From NCBI GenBank assembly GCA_021162125.1, contig JAGGZG010000264.1:1-7775 (forward strand): 7,775 bases of DNA. The letters run 5' to 3'. Position 1 is the stretch's first letter; the number at the start of each line of letters is the position of its first letter. The position numbers and the translations under genes were made by a program. The DNA comes from Anaerolineae bacterium (lineage in GTDB: Bacteria > Chloroflexota > Anaerolineae > JACIWR01). A model generated the notes under the pieces. The model searched no databases and was not told where the DNA came from. It worked only from the letters and a program-made list of their open reading frames with translations. Positions 1 through 6,033 of the stretch are shown piece after piece.

Positions 1-1
1 C

Positions 2-97
2 ACCTATCCGCCGATGCCCACGCCTACCGCCACGCCAGCAGCCGGCACCAGGGCAATGACTCCCTCTCCCAGCCCGACGATTACCCTCATTCCCTGA
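2..97 (+). CDS. 3' end of a gene with a Pro/Thr/Ser-rich tail (partial)
   Basis: This is the last 31 codons of a plus-strand gene that begins outside the window and ends with TGA at 95-97. The visible residues run TYPPMPTPTATPAAG and then a TPSPSPT stretch before the stop. Such Pro/Thr/Ser/Ala-rich segments are common as linkers or tails in exported or lipoprotein-like proteins of Chloroflexota, so an extracytoplasmic product is an inference from composition only; no catalytic domain is visible. The gene converges on ahcY. A Gly/Val-rich ORF on the opposite strand (4-213, TTG start) is the antisense reading of this repeat-like composition. The reading frame is supported by residue bias rather than homology, so confidence is moderate. 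Confidence 0.5.
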   Translation, partial: TYPPMPTPTATPAAGTRAMTPSPSPTITLIP

Positions 98-197
98 CCC
101 TGAGCACAGCCGACGGACATGGCCAGCCGATTAAGCGGATCAAGCCGAGACACCACCACATCCGCAATCGGGTTAATCGACTGGCCCCGTAATGGAC

Positions 198-240
198 GAG
201 GGTCGCCGACCAAGACCCCTTGCCTCGATCGGTGACCCTC
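198..240. terminator. Hairpin between convergent genes, possible terminator
   Basis: The arms 198-209 and 229-240 can form a 12-bp stem containing one G-T wobble (plus-strand sense) around a 19-nt loop. It starts 25 nt beyond the ahcY stop codon and about 100 nt beyond the stop of the converging plus-strand gene, where a shared terminator would be expected. No T-run follows it on either strand, so it is not a classical intrinsic terminator. The function is inferred from position. Confidence 0.35.
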
Positions 241-264
241 GGCAGTCTAAGGGCTATTCAAAGT

Positions 265-1530
265 CTACGTCCCCGCTTCCCAGGAAGTCAGATATTCCTC
301 CTGCTCCGGGGTGAGAACGTCAATCTCCACCCCCATCGCCGCCAGCTTCAGACGGGCAATCTTTTTGTCGATGTCCCGTGGCACCGGGTACACTCGCTTC
401 TCCAGTTCCTTGCCGTGCTTGACCAGGTACTCCACGGCCAGGGATTGGTTGGCAAAGGACATGTCCATGACCGAAGCGGGGTGTCCCTCTGCGGCAGCCA
501 GGTTGATCAGCCGGCCCTCACCCAGGATGGAGATGCGCCGTCCGTCGGGCAGGTGATACTGGTCCACGAACTCGCGCACGCGGCGCACCTCGACGGCCAT
601 CGCCTCCAGCGCCGGGATGTTGATCTCCACGTTGAAGTGACCGGAATTGGCCAAAATGGCCCCGTCCTTCATCACTTCAAAATGATGCCGGTCAATCACG
701 TTTTTGTCGCCGGTGGAAGTGACGAAGATGTCGCCGATTTTGGCCGCCTCCAGCATGGGCATCACCCGGAAACCATCCATAACCGCCTCCAACGCACGGA
801 GGGGATCTACCTCGGTGACGATGACGTTAGCGCCCATCCCTCGCGCGCGCATGGCGATCCCCCGCGAACACCACCCGTACCCTCCGACCACGAAGTTCCT
901 GCCAGCCAGCAGGACGTTGGTGGCGCGGATGATGCCGTCAATGGTGGATTGTCCGGTGCCATAGCGGTTATCGAAGAGGTGTTTGGTCATCGCATCGTTA
1001 ACGGCGATGATGGGGTAGCGCAGCACGCCATCAGCGGCCATGGCTCGCAGGCGGATCACGCCGGTGGTCGTTTCCTCCGTCCCGCCGATGATGCCCGCGA
1101 TCAGGTCGGTGCGCTCTTTATGGAGCGTGCTCACCAGGTCTGCGCCGTCGTCCATAGTAATGTGCGGCTCATGTTCTAGCGCGGCTTTGATGTGCTCGTA
1201 ATAGGTCTCGTTGTCCTCACCTTTGATGGCGAAGACCGGGGTCTCGAAGTTGGTCACCAGCGAGGCAGCCACGTCGTCCTGCGTAGAGAGCGGGTTAGAC
1301 GCGCACAGGCGAACGTCGGCGCCACCGGCCTGCAAGGTGCGCATCAAGTTGGCCGTCTCGGCTGTGACGTGCAGGCAAGCTGAGATGCGAATGCCGCGCA
1401 GCGGTCGCTCTTTCTCGAAACGTTCCCGGATCAGGCGCAGGACGGGCATCTCCAGCTCTGCCCATTCAATGCGCTGGCGGCCCTTGGCTGCCAGGCCCAG
1501 GTTGCGAACGTCGAAGTCATTGTTATTCAC
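265..1530 (-). CDS. ahcY: S-adenosylhomocysteine hydrolase (adenosylhomocysteinase)
   Basis: This 421-residue enzyme reversibly hydrolyses S-adenosylhomocysteine to homocysteine and adenosine in the cytosol, relieving product inhibition of SAM-dependent methyltransferases, with tightly bound NAD+ as cofactor. Visible landmarks are SACLHVTAETA (50-60, His54), CASNPLSTQDD (76-86), MDDGADL (126-132), GGTEETTTG (149-157, Glu153), NDAMTKHLFDN (178-188, Lys183 and Asp187), the NAD-binding GYGWCSRG (217-224), LANSGHFN (293-300) and a C-terminal EGHPASVMDMSFANQ (348-362). The NAD loop has Ser222 where many family members have Gly. The short form, without the extra segment and KPDHYRY-type end of many bacterial and eukaryotic enzymes, matches the archaeal/thermophile type. 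The GTG start (1528-1530) is fixed by a strong AAAGGAG 7 nt upstream. The pfkB-like gene upstream may encode the adenosine-consuming partner. Confidence 0.97.
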   Translation of the reverse strand: MNNNDFDVRNLGLAAKGRQRIEWAELEMPVLRLIRERFEKERPLRGIRISACLHVTAETANLMRTLQAGGADVRLCASNPLSTQDDVAASLVTNFETPVFAIKGEDNETYYEHIKAALEHEPHITMDDGADLVSTLHKERTDLIAGIIGGTEETTTGVIRLRAMAADGVLRYPIIAVNDAMTKHLFDNRYGTGQSTIDGIIRATNVLLAGRNFVVGGYGWCSRGIAMRARGMGANVIVTEVDPLRALEAVMDGFRVMPMLEAAKIGDIFVTSTGDKNVIDRHHFEVMKDGAILANSGHFNVEINIPALEAMAVEVRRVREFVDQYHLPDGRRISILGEGRLINLAAAEGHPASVMDMSFANQSLAVEYLVKHGKELEKRVYPVPRDIDKKIARLKLAAMGVEIDVLTPEQEEYLTSWEAGT

Positions 1531-1537
1531 TCGTCTA

Positions 1538-1544
1538 CTCCTTT
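1538..1544 (-). promoter_or_regulatory. Shine-Dalgarno site of ahcY
   Basis: AAAGGAG on the minus strand lies 7 nt before a GTG codon and supports that unusual start for ahcY. No upstream ATG gives a better-placed start. Confidence 0.75.
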
Positions 1545-1632
1545 GACATTACTCAGTAGTTTTGCACTTTTTACATTCTCTTTGGGAATCACCGCAAAGG
1601 CGCAGAGGACGCTGAGAAAAAGCCCCCCGCCC

Positions 1633-1764
1633 GGCGCTGAAGCGCCAGGCTCAGCAGCAGAAGCCTGCTGAAGCAGGCTGTGGTGGCCTCGGAGCCGCCG
1701 TCCACATTGGCGAAAGGTGCTGAAGCACCCTTCGCCTGCTCAGCCTGGACGTTCACGCCCAGGC
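1633..1764. repeat. Array of five hairpins with variable stems, four sharing a TGAA/TTCA tetraloop
   Basis: Five adjacent hairpins fill the spacer between the GNAT gene and ahcY. (1) GGCGC-TGAA-GCGCC, 1633-1646. (2) AGCCTGC-TGAA-GCAGGCT, 1662-1679. (3) GGTGGC/GCCGCC with a 6-nt loop, 1682-1699. (4) GGTGC-TGAA-GCACC, 1716-1729, extended by outer arms GGCGAA (1709-1714) and TTCGCC (1731-1736). (5) 1743-1764, 9-bp arms starting GCCTGG around loop TTCA, which is TGAA on the minus strand. The stems differ in sequence but not in form, and four of the five share the loop. In hairpins 4 and 5 the only imperfect pair is A-C on the plus strand but G-U on the minus strand. This looks like an intergenic repeat or structured-RNA family; it could also stop or attenuate transcription between the genes. 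There is no ORF here that looks real. Confidence 0.7.
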
Positions 1765-1811
1765 GACGCAGCAGCAGCACCGACTTTTCTCAAGTACTGA
1801 TAGTGGGATAG

Positions 1812-2600
1812 TCAGATCTCCACACGATGACTGCCCCGTCGCACGCCCACCACCTCGATGAACTGGCAATACGTGCCAAAGCCCAATCGCTGGTAGATAT
1901 GAATGGCGGTGGTGTTGGTTGCGCTCACGTTGAGCACCACGTCCAACCGGCGGGCCAGTAACTCCTCTACCACAGCGCTGGTACAGATCGTCCCGTACCC
2001 CCGTTTGCGATGGGCGGGATCGGTGAACACGTTGCCCACGGCAGCGATGCCGTAAGTGGGAGCCACCAGGTGAGTGCCGGCCGTAGCTACTAGCCGCCCC
2101 TTCTTCTCAACGCCATAGAACACCCCCTGCGCCACCTGGTACGGGCTAAAGGCATTCCCCTTGCCCAGGCTGTACAGCCGTTCCAGTTCTTTGGTATAGG
2201 CAGGGCTGAGGCGCGTGACCTTGCCCGGCACCGGACGAAAATCGGAGGGACGCAGGATCATGCGCAACATGCGTTCCGGCGTGCCCAGGTTGTAGAAAGC
2301 GCACACCGCCGGCAGGTGCTCCCGGCGGCAGGTGACGTAGACCTGTGATGGACGCAGTACAGAGCCGAGGATCACACTCAGACCAGGAACCTCACCCATG
2401 ACGAACAGGACGGGGGGCTCCAGACCGGCGAACAGCATGGCCAGTGCCCGCAGGTTGCCGTCGGCCTCCGCCCCGTACCACTGGCACTGCACAAAGAAAC
2501 TGGGTTCCAGATCGCCAATAGCGTAAGCTGCGTACCAGCGGTCGCTCTCCAGGAAAGTTAAAATCTCGGATTTGTCGGTGAGTCTGCGTGCTTGCCACAT
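1812..2600 (-). CDS. GNAT-family N-acetyltransferase (tandem-lobe type)
   Basis: This is a 262-residue cytosolic protein of the GNAT superfamily, which transfers acetyl groups from acetyl-CoA; its substrate cannot be read from the sequence. The C-terminal half carries the catalytic fold. Motif A is VGNVFTDPAHRKRGYG (188-203), with the R-x-x-G-x-G acetyl-CoA pyrophosphate loop at 198-203, and the following motif-B region is NVSATNTTAIHIYQRLGF (224-241). The N-terminal ~120 residues, with aromatic AYAIGDLEPSFF (25-36), resemble a degenerate first lobe, as in two-lobed members of the family. The ATG lies only 8 nt after the stop of the pfkB-like gene and has no obvious Shine-Dalgarno sequence, so translational coupling is likely. 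A link to adenosine or SAH metabolism is possible by context only. Confidence 0.85.
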   Translation of the reverse strand: MWQARRLTDKSEILTFLESDRWYAAYAIGDLEPSFFVQCQWYGAEADGNLRALAMLFAGLEPPVLFVMGEVPGLSVILGSVLRPSQVYVTCRREHLPAVCAFYNLGTPERMLRMILRPSDFRPVPGKVTRLSPAYTKELERLYSLGKGNAFSPYQVAQGVFYGVEKKGRLVATAGTHLVAPTYGIAAVGNVFTDPAHRKRGYGTICTSAVVEELLARRLDVVLNVSATNTTAIHIYQRLGFGTYCQFIEVVGVRRGSHRVEI

Positions 2601-2608
2601 GATGCCGG

Positions 2609-3598
2609 TTATTGACTATCGGCTTCTAAAAGATCGGCCAGCTCAGGGGCATCGCCAAAGTTCTGGCGATAGCGGGCAACGAACTGTTCACGGGTATAGG
2701 GCTCCGGCTGGGGGCCGGGAGACTCCAGGACGTAGGCTGCGGCCACGCTGGCCACGCGGCCAGTCACAGGCCACGGATAGCCGCGTACCAGCCCTTTAAT
2801 CAGGCCAGCACGGTAAGCATCGCCCACGCCGGTGGGGTCAAACGTCGTCGTGACTTTGGCCGGCGGGATGTCGAATACCTGTACTCCACCGGCGTCGCTC
2901 TCGGTGGTGGCAATCGTGGAGCCCTTTTCACCTTTGGTGACGATAATCGTCGGCACGCGCTCCATGAGCTGCGCCTCACTGAGGCCCGTCTTCTTGCACA
3001 GGATGCCATATTCGTACTCGTTGACGATGAGGATCTTGGCTCCGGTCAGCCCCTCAACCAGCTCCTCTCCCTCGACGCGGGCCACCTGTTGGCTGGGGTC
3101 GTAGATGTAGGGAATGCCCAGTTCGCGACACTCGCGGGCGTATTTGCGCATCGCCTGGGGGTCATTGGGCGAGATAATGGTGATCTCCACGTCCCCCGCG
3201 TCCAGGTCATGGAACGAGAGCTCCCGCGCACGGGCCATAGCCCCGGTGTAAAAAGAGGCGATCTGGTTCTGATCCAGGTCAGTGCTGACGAAAAACGAGG
3301 CCGTGAAACAATCATCGTAGATACGCAGCAGCGAGGTATCCACCCCATGCTTCTCCAGCCAATCGCGGTACTCGCCAGCATCACATCCCGCTGTAGCCAT
3401 CAACCGTGGACGTTCGCCGAGCAGGGCTAAGGTGTAGGCGATATTGGGCGCGCACCCGCCACGCACCTTGCGCATCTCGTCCACCAGAAAACTGACGCTC
3501 AGATTCTCGATCTGGTCAGGCAGGATGTGCTCTTTGAAGTGTCCGGGGAAAATCATGATGTAATCAAAGGCGAAAGAACCGGTGATGATGATGCTCAT
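2609..3598 (-). CDS. PfkB-family kinase, probable adenosine/nucleoside kinase
   Basis: This is a 329-residue ribokinase/PfkB-fold enzyme that would phosphorylate a sugar or nucleoside hydroxyl using ATP and Mg2+. The first PfkB signature is RGGCAPNIAY (46-55), the N-x-x-E magnesium motif is NEYE (193-196), the ATP-site strand and loop are TKGEKGS (221-227), and the second signature DPTGVGDAYRAG (254-265) holds the catalytic base Asp260. Overall form, including the opening MSIIITGSFAFDYIM, resembles bacterial and archaeal adenosine/nucleoside kinases more than sugar kinases. Proximity to ahcY on the same strand supports adenosine as substrate, because AhcY releases it; this remains an inference. 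The ATG is preceded by a moderate GGAAAG and, further up, by a 14-nt palindrome. It is probably co-transcribed with the GNAT gene. Confidence 0.88.
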   Translation of the reverse strand: MSIIITGSFAFDYIMIFPGHFKEHILPDQIENLSVSFLVDEMRKVRGGCAPNIAYTLALLGERPRLMATAGCDAGEYRDWLEKHGVDTSLLRIYDDCFTASFFVSTDLDQNQIASFYTGAMARARELSFHDLDAGDVEITIISPNDPQAMRKYARECRELGIPYIYDPSQQVARVEGEELVEGLTGAKILIVNEYEYGILCKKTGLSEAQLMERVPTIIVTKGEKGSTIATTESDAGGVQVFDIPPAKVTTTFDPTGVGDAYRAGLIKGLVRGYPWPVTGRVASVAAAYVLESPGPQPEPYTREQFVARYRQNFGDAPELADLLEADSQ

Positions 3599-3621
3599 TG
3601 TGGACTTTCCGTTGGCGCGAA

Positions 3622-3635
3622 TAACCCCTGGGTTA
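3622..3635. promoter_or_regulatory. 14-nt palindrome upstream of the pfkB-like gene
   Basis: TAACCC-CT-GGGTTA is a perfect inverted repeat located 23 nt before the ATG of the pfkB-like gene. Its size and position would fit an operator or a short leader hairpin. No bound regulator is known from the window. Confidence 0.3.
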
Positions 3636-3684
3636 ACTGATTCGTAGTAACCGCTTCAGCAGCTATCCGAACCGCTGATGAAAA

Positions 3685-3783
3685 TTAAGAAAATGATTCG
3701 GGTATCGTCGCCAGCCCCGCTTGGTATTCCTTCACCAGAATTTCGACAATTTGTTTCAGAGTGGATTGGATAGTCTCCGCCAC
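3685..3783 (-). pseudogene. Short coding remnant, possibly the N-terminus of an MNT-type nucleotidyltransferase
   Basis: A 32-codon frame opens at GTG (3783) and ends at TAA (3685-3687), in the spacer between the glycosyltransferase and the pfkB-like gene. Its first part, containing LKQIVEILVKEYQ, reads like the leading helix of minimal nucleotidyltransferases of HEPN/MNT pairs, where it is normally followed by a P-E-K-I-I-L-F-G-S strand and catalytic Asp residues. Here that core is absent: the frame continues AGLATIPESFS and stops. It is therefore a decayed end of such a gene, an unrelated short peptide, or chance. The assignment rests on remembered family appearance only. Confidence 0.25.
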
Positions 3784-3847
3784 TATCTACCCCCCGTTAG
3801 GCCGACGATCACCGGACGGATCAATTACGCGCGGATGTAACGATAAG

Positions 3848-4543
3848 TCAATCATTGCGGATCCAATCTCGGAGTATCACCCACAGGGCACGCAGGCCAT
3901 CCTTTGGGCGAATCTTTTTCCCCTCCTCCACGGAACGGGGACGATAGGTGATAGGCACTTCGCCGATGCGATAGCCATTCTTGCCCAGCTTGTTGCTCAA
4001 TTCGAAATCCAGATCGAAGCCGGAGCAGGTCAGACGCAGTGATTGCAACACCGAAGTACGCACCATCTTGCAGGCAGTGGCCACGTCGGTGTAGTTGGTG
4101 CCGAAGAGCAGGTTGGTCAGCCAGGTCAGGAAACGCACGCCCCAATAGTTCTGCGTGTAGATATAAGCTGCCCGCCCGCCCAGTGTGCGCGAGCCGTACA
4201 CCGCGTCCAGGTCCTCAGCCAATGCTTTCTCCAGCAGACGAGGCCATTCGGCGGGGTCGTACTCCAGGTCGGCGTCCTGGATGATACTGTAGTCGCCCGT
4301 GCAATGAGGAATGGCGGTACGAATGGACGTACCCTTGCCCATGTTGCGCGGTTGAAAGATGATGCGCAGGCCGTCGTCCTGTTCCAGACCTTGCAATATC
4401 TCGCGTGTGCCATCGGTGGAACAGTTGTCCACGATGATGATTTCTTTCTCCCACGGGCCGATGTCCGCGGCCCGCACTCGTTCCAGGGCAGGAAGGATGG
4501 TATCCTTCTCGTTGTAAGCGGCCATAATCACAGATAGTTTCAA
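3848..4543 (-). CDS. Family 2 glycosyltransferase, dolichyl/polyprenyl-phosphate mannosyltransferase-like
   Basis: This GT-A fold glycosyltransferase of about 231 residues moves a sugar from a nucleotide donor to an acceptor, in this subfamily often a polyprenyl phosphate at the inner membrane face. Counting from the chosen start, it begins KLSVIMAAYNEKDTI (2-16), followed by IIIVDNCSTDGT (35-46), the metal/donor-binding DAD within QDADLEYDP (89-97), GSRTLGG (117-123), and a C-terminal YRPRSVEEGKKI (200-211) typical of the DPM1/DPG-synthase-like group. There is no hydrophobic C-terminal segment, so it would be soluble or peripheral. TTG (4541-4543) is chosen as start: GAGGAGG lies 4 nt upstream, the protein then begins right at the first beta strand, and the longer ATG frame (to 4636) would overlap the rfbH-like gene by 80 nt. 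The gap to that gene is 13 nt, so the two form an operon. Donor and acceptor are not known. Confidence 0.88.
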   Translation of the reverse strand: MKLSVIMAAYNEKDTILPALERVRAADIGPWEKEIIIVDNCSTDGTREILQGLEQDDGLRIIFQPRNMGKGTSIRTAIPHCTGDYSIIQDADLEYDPAEWPRLLEKALAEDLDAVYGSRTLGGRAAYIYTQNYWGVRFLTWLTNLLFGTNYTDVATACKMVRTSVLQSLRLTCSGFDLDFELSNKLGKNGYRIGEVPITYRPRSVEEGKKIRPKDGLRALWVILRDWIRND

Positions 4544-4547
4544 TAAT

Positions 4548-4554
4548 CCTCCTC
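4548..4554 (-). promoter_or_regulatory. Strong Shine-Dalgarno site deciding a TTG start for the glycosyltransferase
   Basis: GAGGAGG on the minus strand sits between the stop of the rfbH-like gene and the TTG at 4541-4543. It is the best ribosome-binding site near the start and supports the short form of the glycosyltransferase. Confidence 0.7.
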
Positions 4555-4556
4555 GT

Positions 4557-5888
4557 TCAACACTGTGCGAAGAAAGCGTCAAAGGTCTCCAGTATATAGT
4601 CAATCCGCTCGTCGTCCAGTCCCGGATATACTCCAATGAAGAACGAGCCGCGCATCACCAGGTTGGAATTAATGAGCTCGCCAGCGACGCGGTGCGGGAT
4701 GTTCACGTAGCCCGGCTGTTTGAGGATGTTGCCCGCAAACAGCAGCCTGGTCTCGATGTTAGCCTGCTCCAGCCAGCGCGTCAGGTCGTTGCGCGTGAAG
4801 CGCGGGTTGTCACGCACGGTGATGGGCAGGGCGAACCACGATACGTCGGCGCGGGAGTCCCACTGCGGCAGGATAAGGAACTCCTGATAGCGGGCCAGTC
4901 CCTCGAACAAGCGGCGGAAATTGCGCTGGCGAGCGGCGATGAATTCGGGCAGCTTGTCCATCTGCGCCGCACCGAGCGCGGCCTGGATGTCCGTGGGCTG
5001 CAAGTTGTACCCGATGTGCGAGTAGATGTACTTGTGATCGTAGGTGCCGGGCATGCCGGGTATCTGATACTCGAAACGCCGTCCACAGGCTCCATTGGGC
5101 CCGGTTGTTTTGTGCGTGCACCAGCAGGCCCGGCCCCAATCGCGGATGGACCGGGCGATGCGCGCCAATCGTTTGTCGCTGGTGACTACCGCGCCACCCT
5201 CGCCGGTAGTGATGTGGTGCGCGGGGTAAAAACTGAGCGTGCCCAGGTGCCCGAAGCTGCCCACCGGTCGCCCGCGGAACCGTGACCCCAGCGCGTCGCA
5301 GGTATCCTCGATGATGTAGAGGTGGTGCTCTTCGGCCAGACGCAATATCACGTCCATGTCGCACGGGTTGCCCAGGTTGTGTAACACCAGGATGGCCCGC
5401 GTCCGCCCGGAGATGGCCGCCTCCGTGGCCGCCAGGTTCATGTTGTACGTGCCCAGGTCGCAGTCCACGAACACGGGGATGAGTTTATTCTGCACCAGCG
5501 GCGCGACGGTGGTGGGGAAAGTCACGGCCGGAGTGATGACCTCGTCGCCAGGTCGCAGTGGATTCTCCAGTTCCGGCGAGCACAGCGCGGTGACGGCCAC
5601 CAGGTTGGCCGAGGAGCCGGAATTGACCAGCACCACCTCAGATACACCCAGGAACTCGGATAGCTTGCGCTCGAACTCGTCCGCGTAGCGGCCCAGGGTG
5701 AGCCAGAAATCAAGCACGGCGTCGGTCATGGCGATGAGATCGCGCTCATCGTACACCCGCCCGGCGTAGTGTACCCGCGTCTCACCCGGCACGAAAGGCT
5801 GCGGTCGGTGGGCTATCTTATAGAACTTGGCGACTTTGGCGAAAATCTCATCACGCAAGCGTTGTGCATCATCAATCATAGGCTCCAT
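4557..5888 (-). CDS. rfbH: RfbH/DdhC-type CDP-6-deoxyhexulose 3-dehydrase (iron-sulfur, DegT/DnrJ/EryC1/StrS fold)
   Basis: Homologues of this 443-residue protein use pyridoxamine phosphate and a [2Fe-2S] cluster to remove the C-3 hydroxyl of CDP-4-keto-6-deoxyglucose, the key step to 3,6-dideoxyhexoses (abequose, paratose, tyvelose) of surface polysaccharides. From the chosen start, SGSSANL is at 90-96, EDTCDALGS at 194-202, SFYPAHHITTGEGG at 219-232, RDWGRACWC at 249-257 and HIGYNLQPTDIQA at 291-303. His224 replaces the Schiff-base lysine of ordinary aminotransferases, the family hallmark. Cluster cysteines fit Cys197-X57-Cys255-X-Cys257; the fourth, Cys268, follows after ten residues rather than the usual seven. 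The start at 5888 is preferred over 5948: GGAG lies 6 nt before it, and the extra N-terminal 20 residues are only translation of a palindromic repeat. ATG at 5879 is an alternative. It shares an operon with the glycosyltransferase. Confidence 0.92.
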   Translation of the reverse strand: MEPMIDDAQRLRDEIFAKVAKFYKIAHRPQPFVPGETRVHYAGRVYDERDLIAMTDAVLDFWLTLGRYADEFERKLSEFLGVSEVVLVNSGSSANLVAVTALCSPELENPLRPGDEVITPAVTFPTTVAPLVQNKLIPVFVDCDLGTYNMNLAATEAAISGRTRAILVLHNLGNPCDMDVILRLAEEHHLYIIEDTCDALGSRFRGRPVGSFGHLGTLSFYPAHHITTGEGGAVVTSDKRLARIARSIRDWGRACWCTHKTTGPNGACGRRFEYQIPGMPGTYDHKYIYSHIGYNLQPTDIQAALGAAQMDKLPEFIAARQRNFRRLFEGLARYQEFLILPQWDSRADVSWFALPITVRDNPRFTRNDLTRWLEQANIETRLLFAGNILKQPGYVNIPHRVAGELINSNLVMRGSFFIGVYPGLDDERIDYILETFDAFFAQC

Positions 5889-5899
5889 CCAGTTCTCCG

Positions 5900-5998
5900 A
5901 GAGCGTGTCCGAAACAAACCACCAAGACACAAGGGCACAAAGTGACATTCACTTCCTGGTGTCTTGGTGCTTTTGCGGTGAATTTTCGGACACCCTCT
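5900..5998. repeat. ~99-bp imperfect palindromic element before the rfbH-like gene
   Basis: Nested arms fold this whole segment into one long hairpin. Outer arms 5900-5914 and 5984-5998 contain GTGTCCGAAA/TTTCGGACAC and match at 14 of 15 positions. Inner arms 5920-5934 and 5955-5969 contain CACCAAGACAC/GTGTCTTGGTG and also match at 14 of 15. The apex holds AGTGA-CAT-TCACT (5941-5953). It fills most of the 145-nt gap between the epimerase and the rfbH-like gene and stops 2 bp short of the latter's GGAG ribosome-binding site. It resembles dispersed CACCAAGACAC-type intergenic repeats or a small non-autonomous palindromic element. No transposase or clear target-site duplication is visible. Confidence 0.7.
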
Positions 5999-6033
5999 GA
6001 CGCCAATCCCGCAGTGCGTCTGCACCACCCCTT

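Noticed and set aside
4..213. 69-residue Gly/Val-rich minus-strand ORF
   Set aside because: It needs a TTG start without a well-placed ribosome-binding site, and its second half is the antisense of a Pro/Thr-rich plus-strand reading that looks more genuine.
220..1179. 319-codon plus-strand open frame opposite ahcY
   Set aside because: It has no family-like motifs and lies wholly inside the unmistakable ahcY gene; high GC produces long antisense open frames.
1531..1632. Possible SAH or SAM riboswitch in the ahcY leader
   Set aside because: The short leader before the AAAGGAG site has no pairing pattern that I can match to the known SAH or SAM riboswitch cores; the hairpins further up look like repeats.
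4043..4537. 164-codon plus-strand open frame opposite the glycosyltransferase (also 4692-5285 opposite rfbH and 6601-7050 opposite the epimerase)
   Set aside because: These are antisense shadows of well-supported genes; none shows a recognisable domain or good initiation site.
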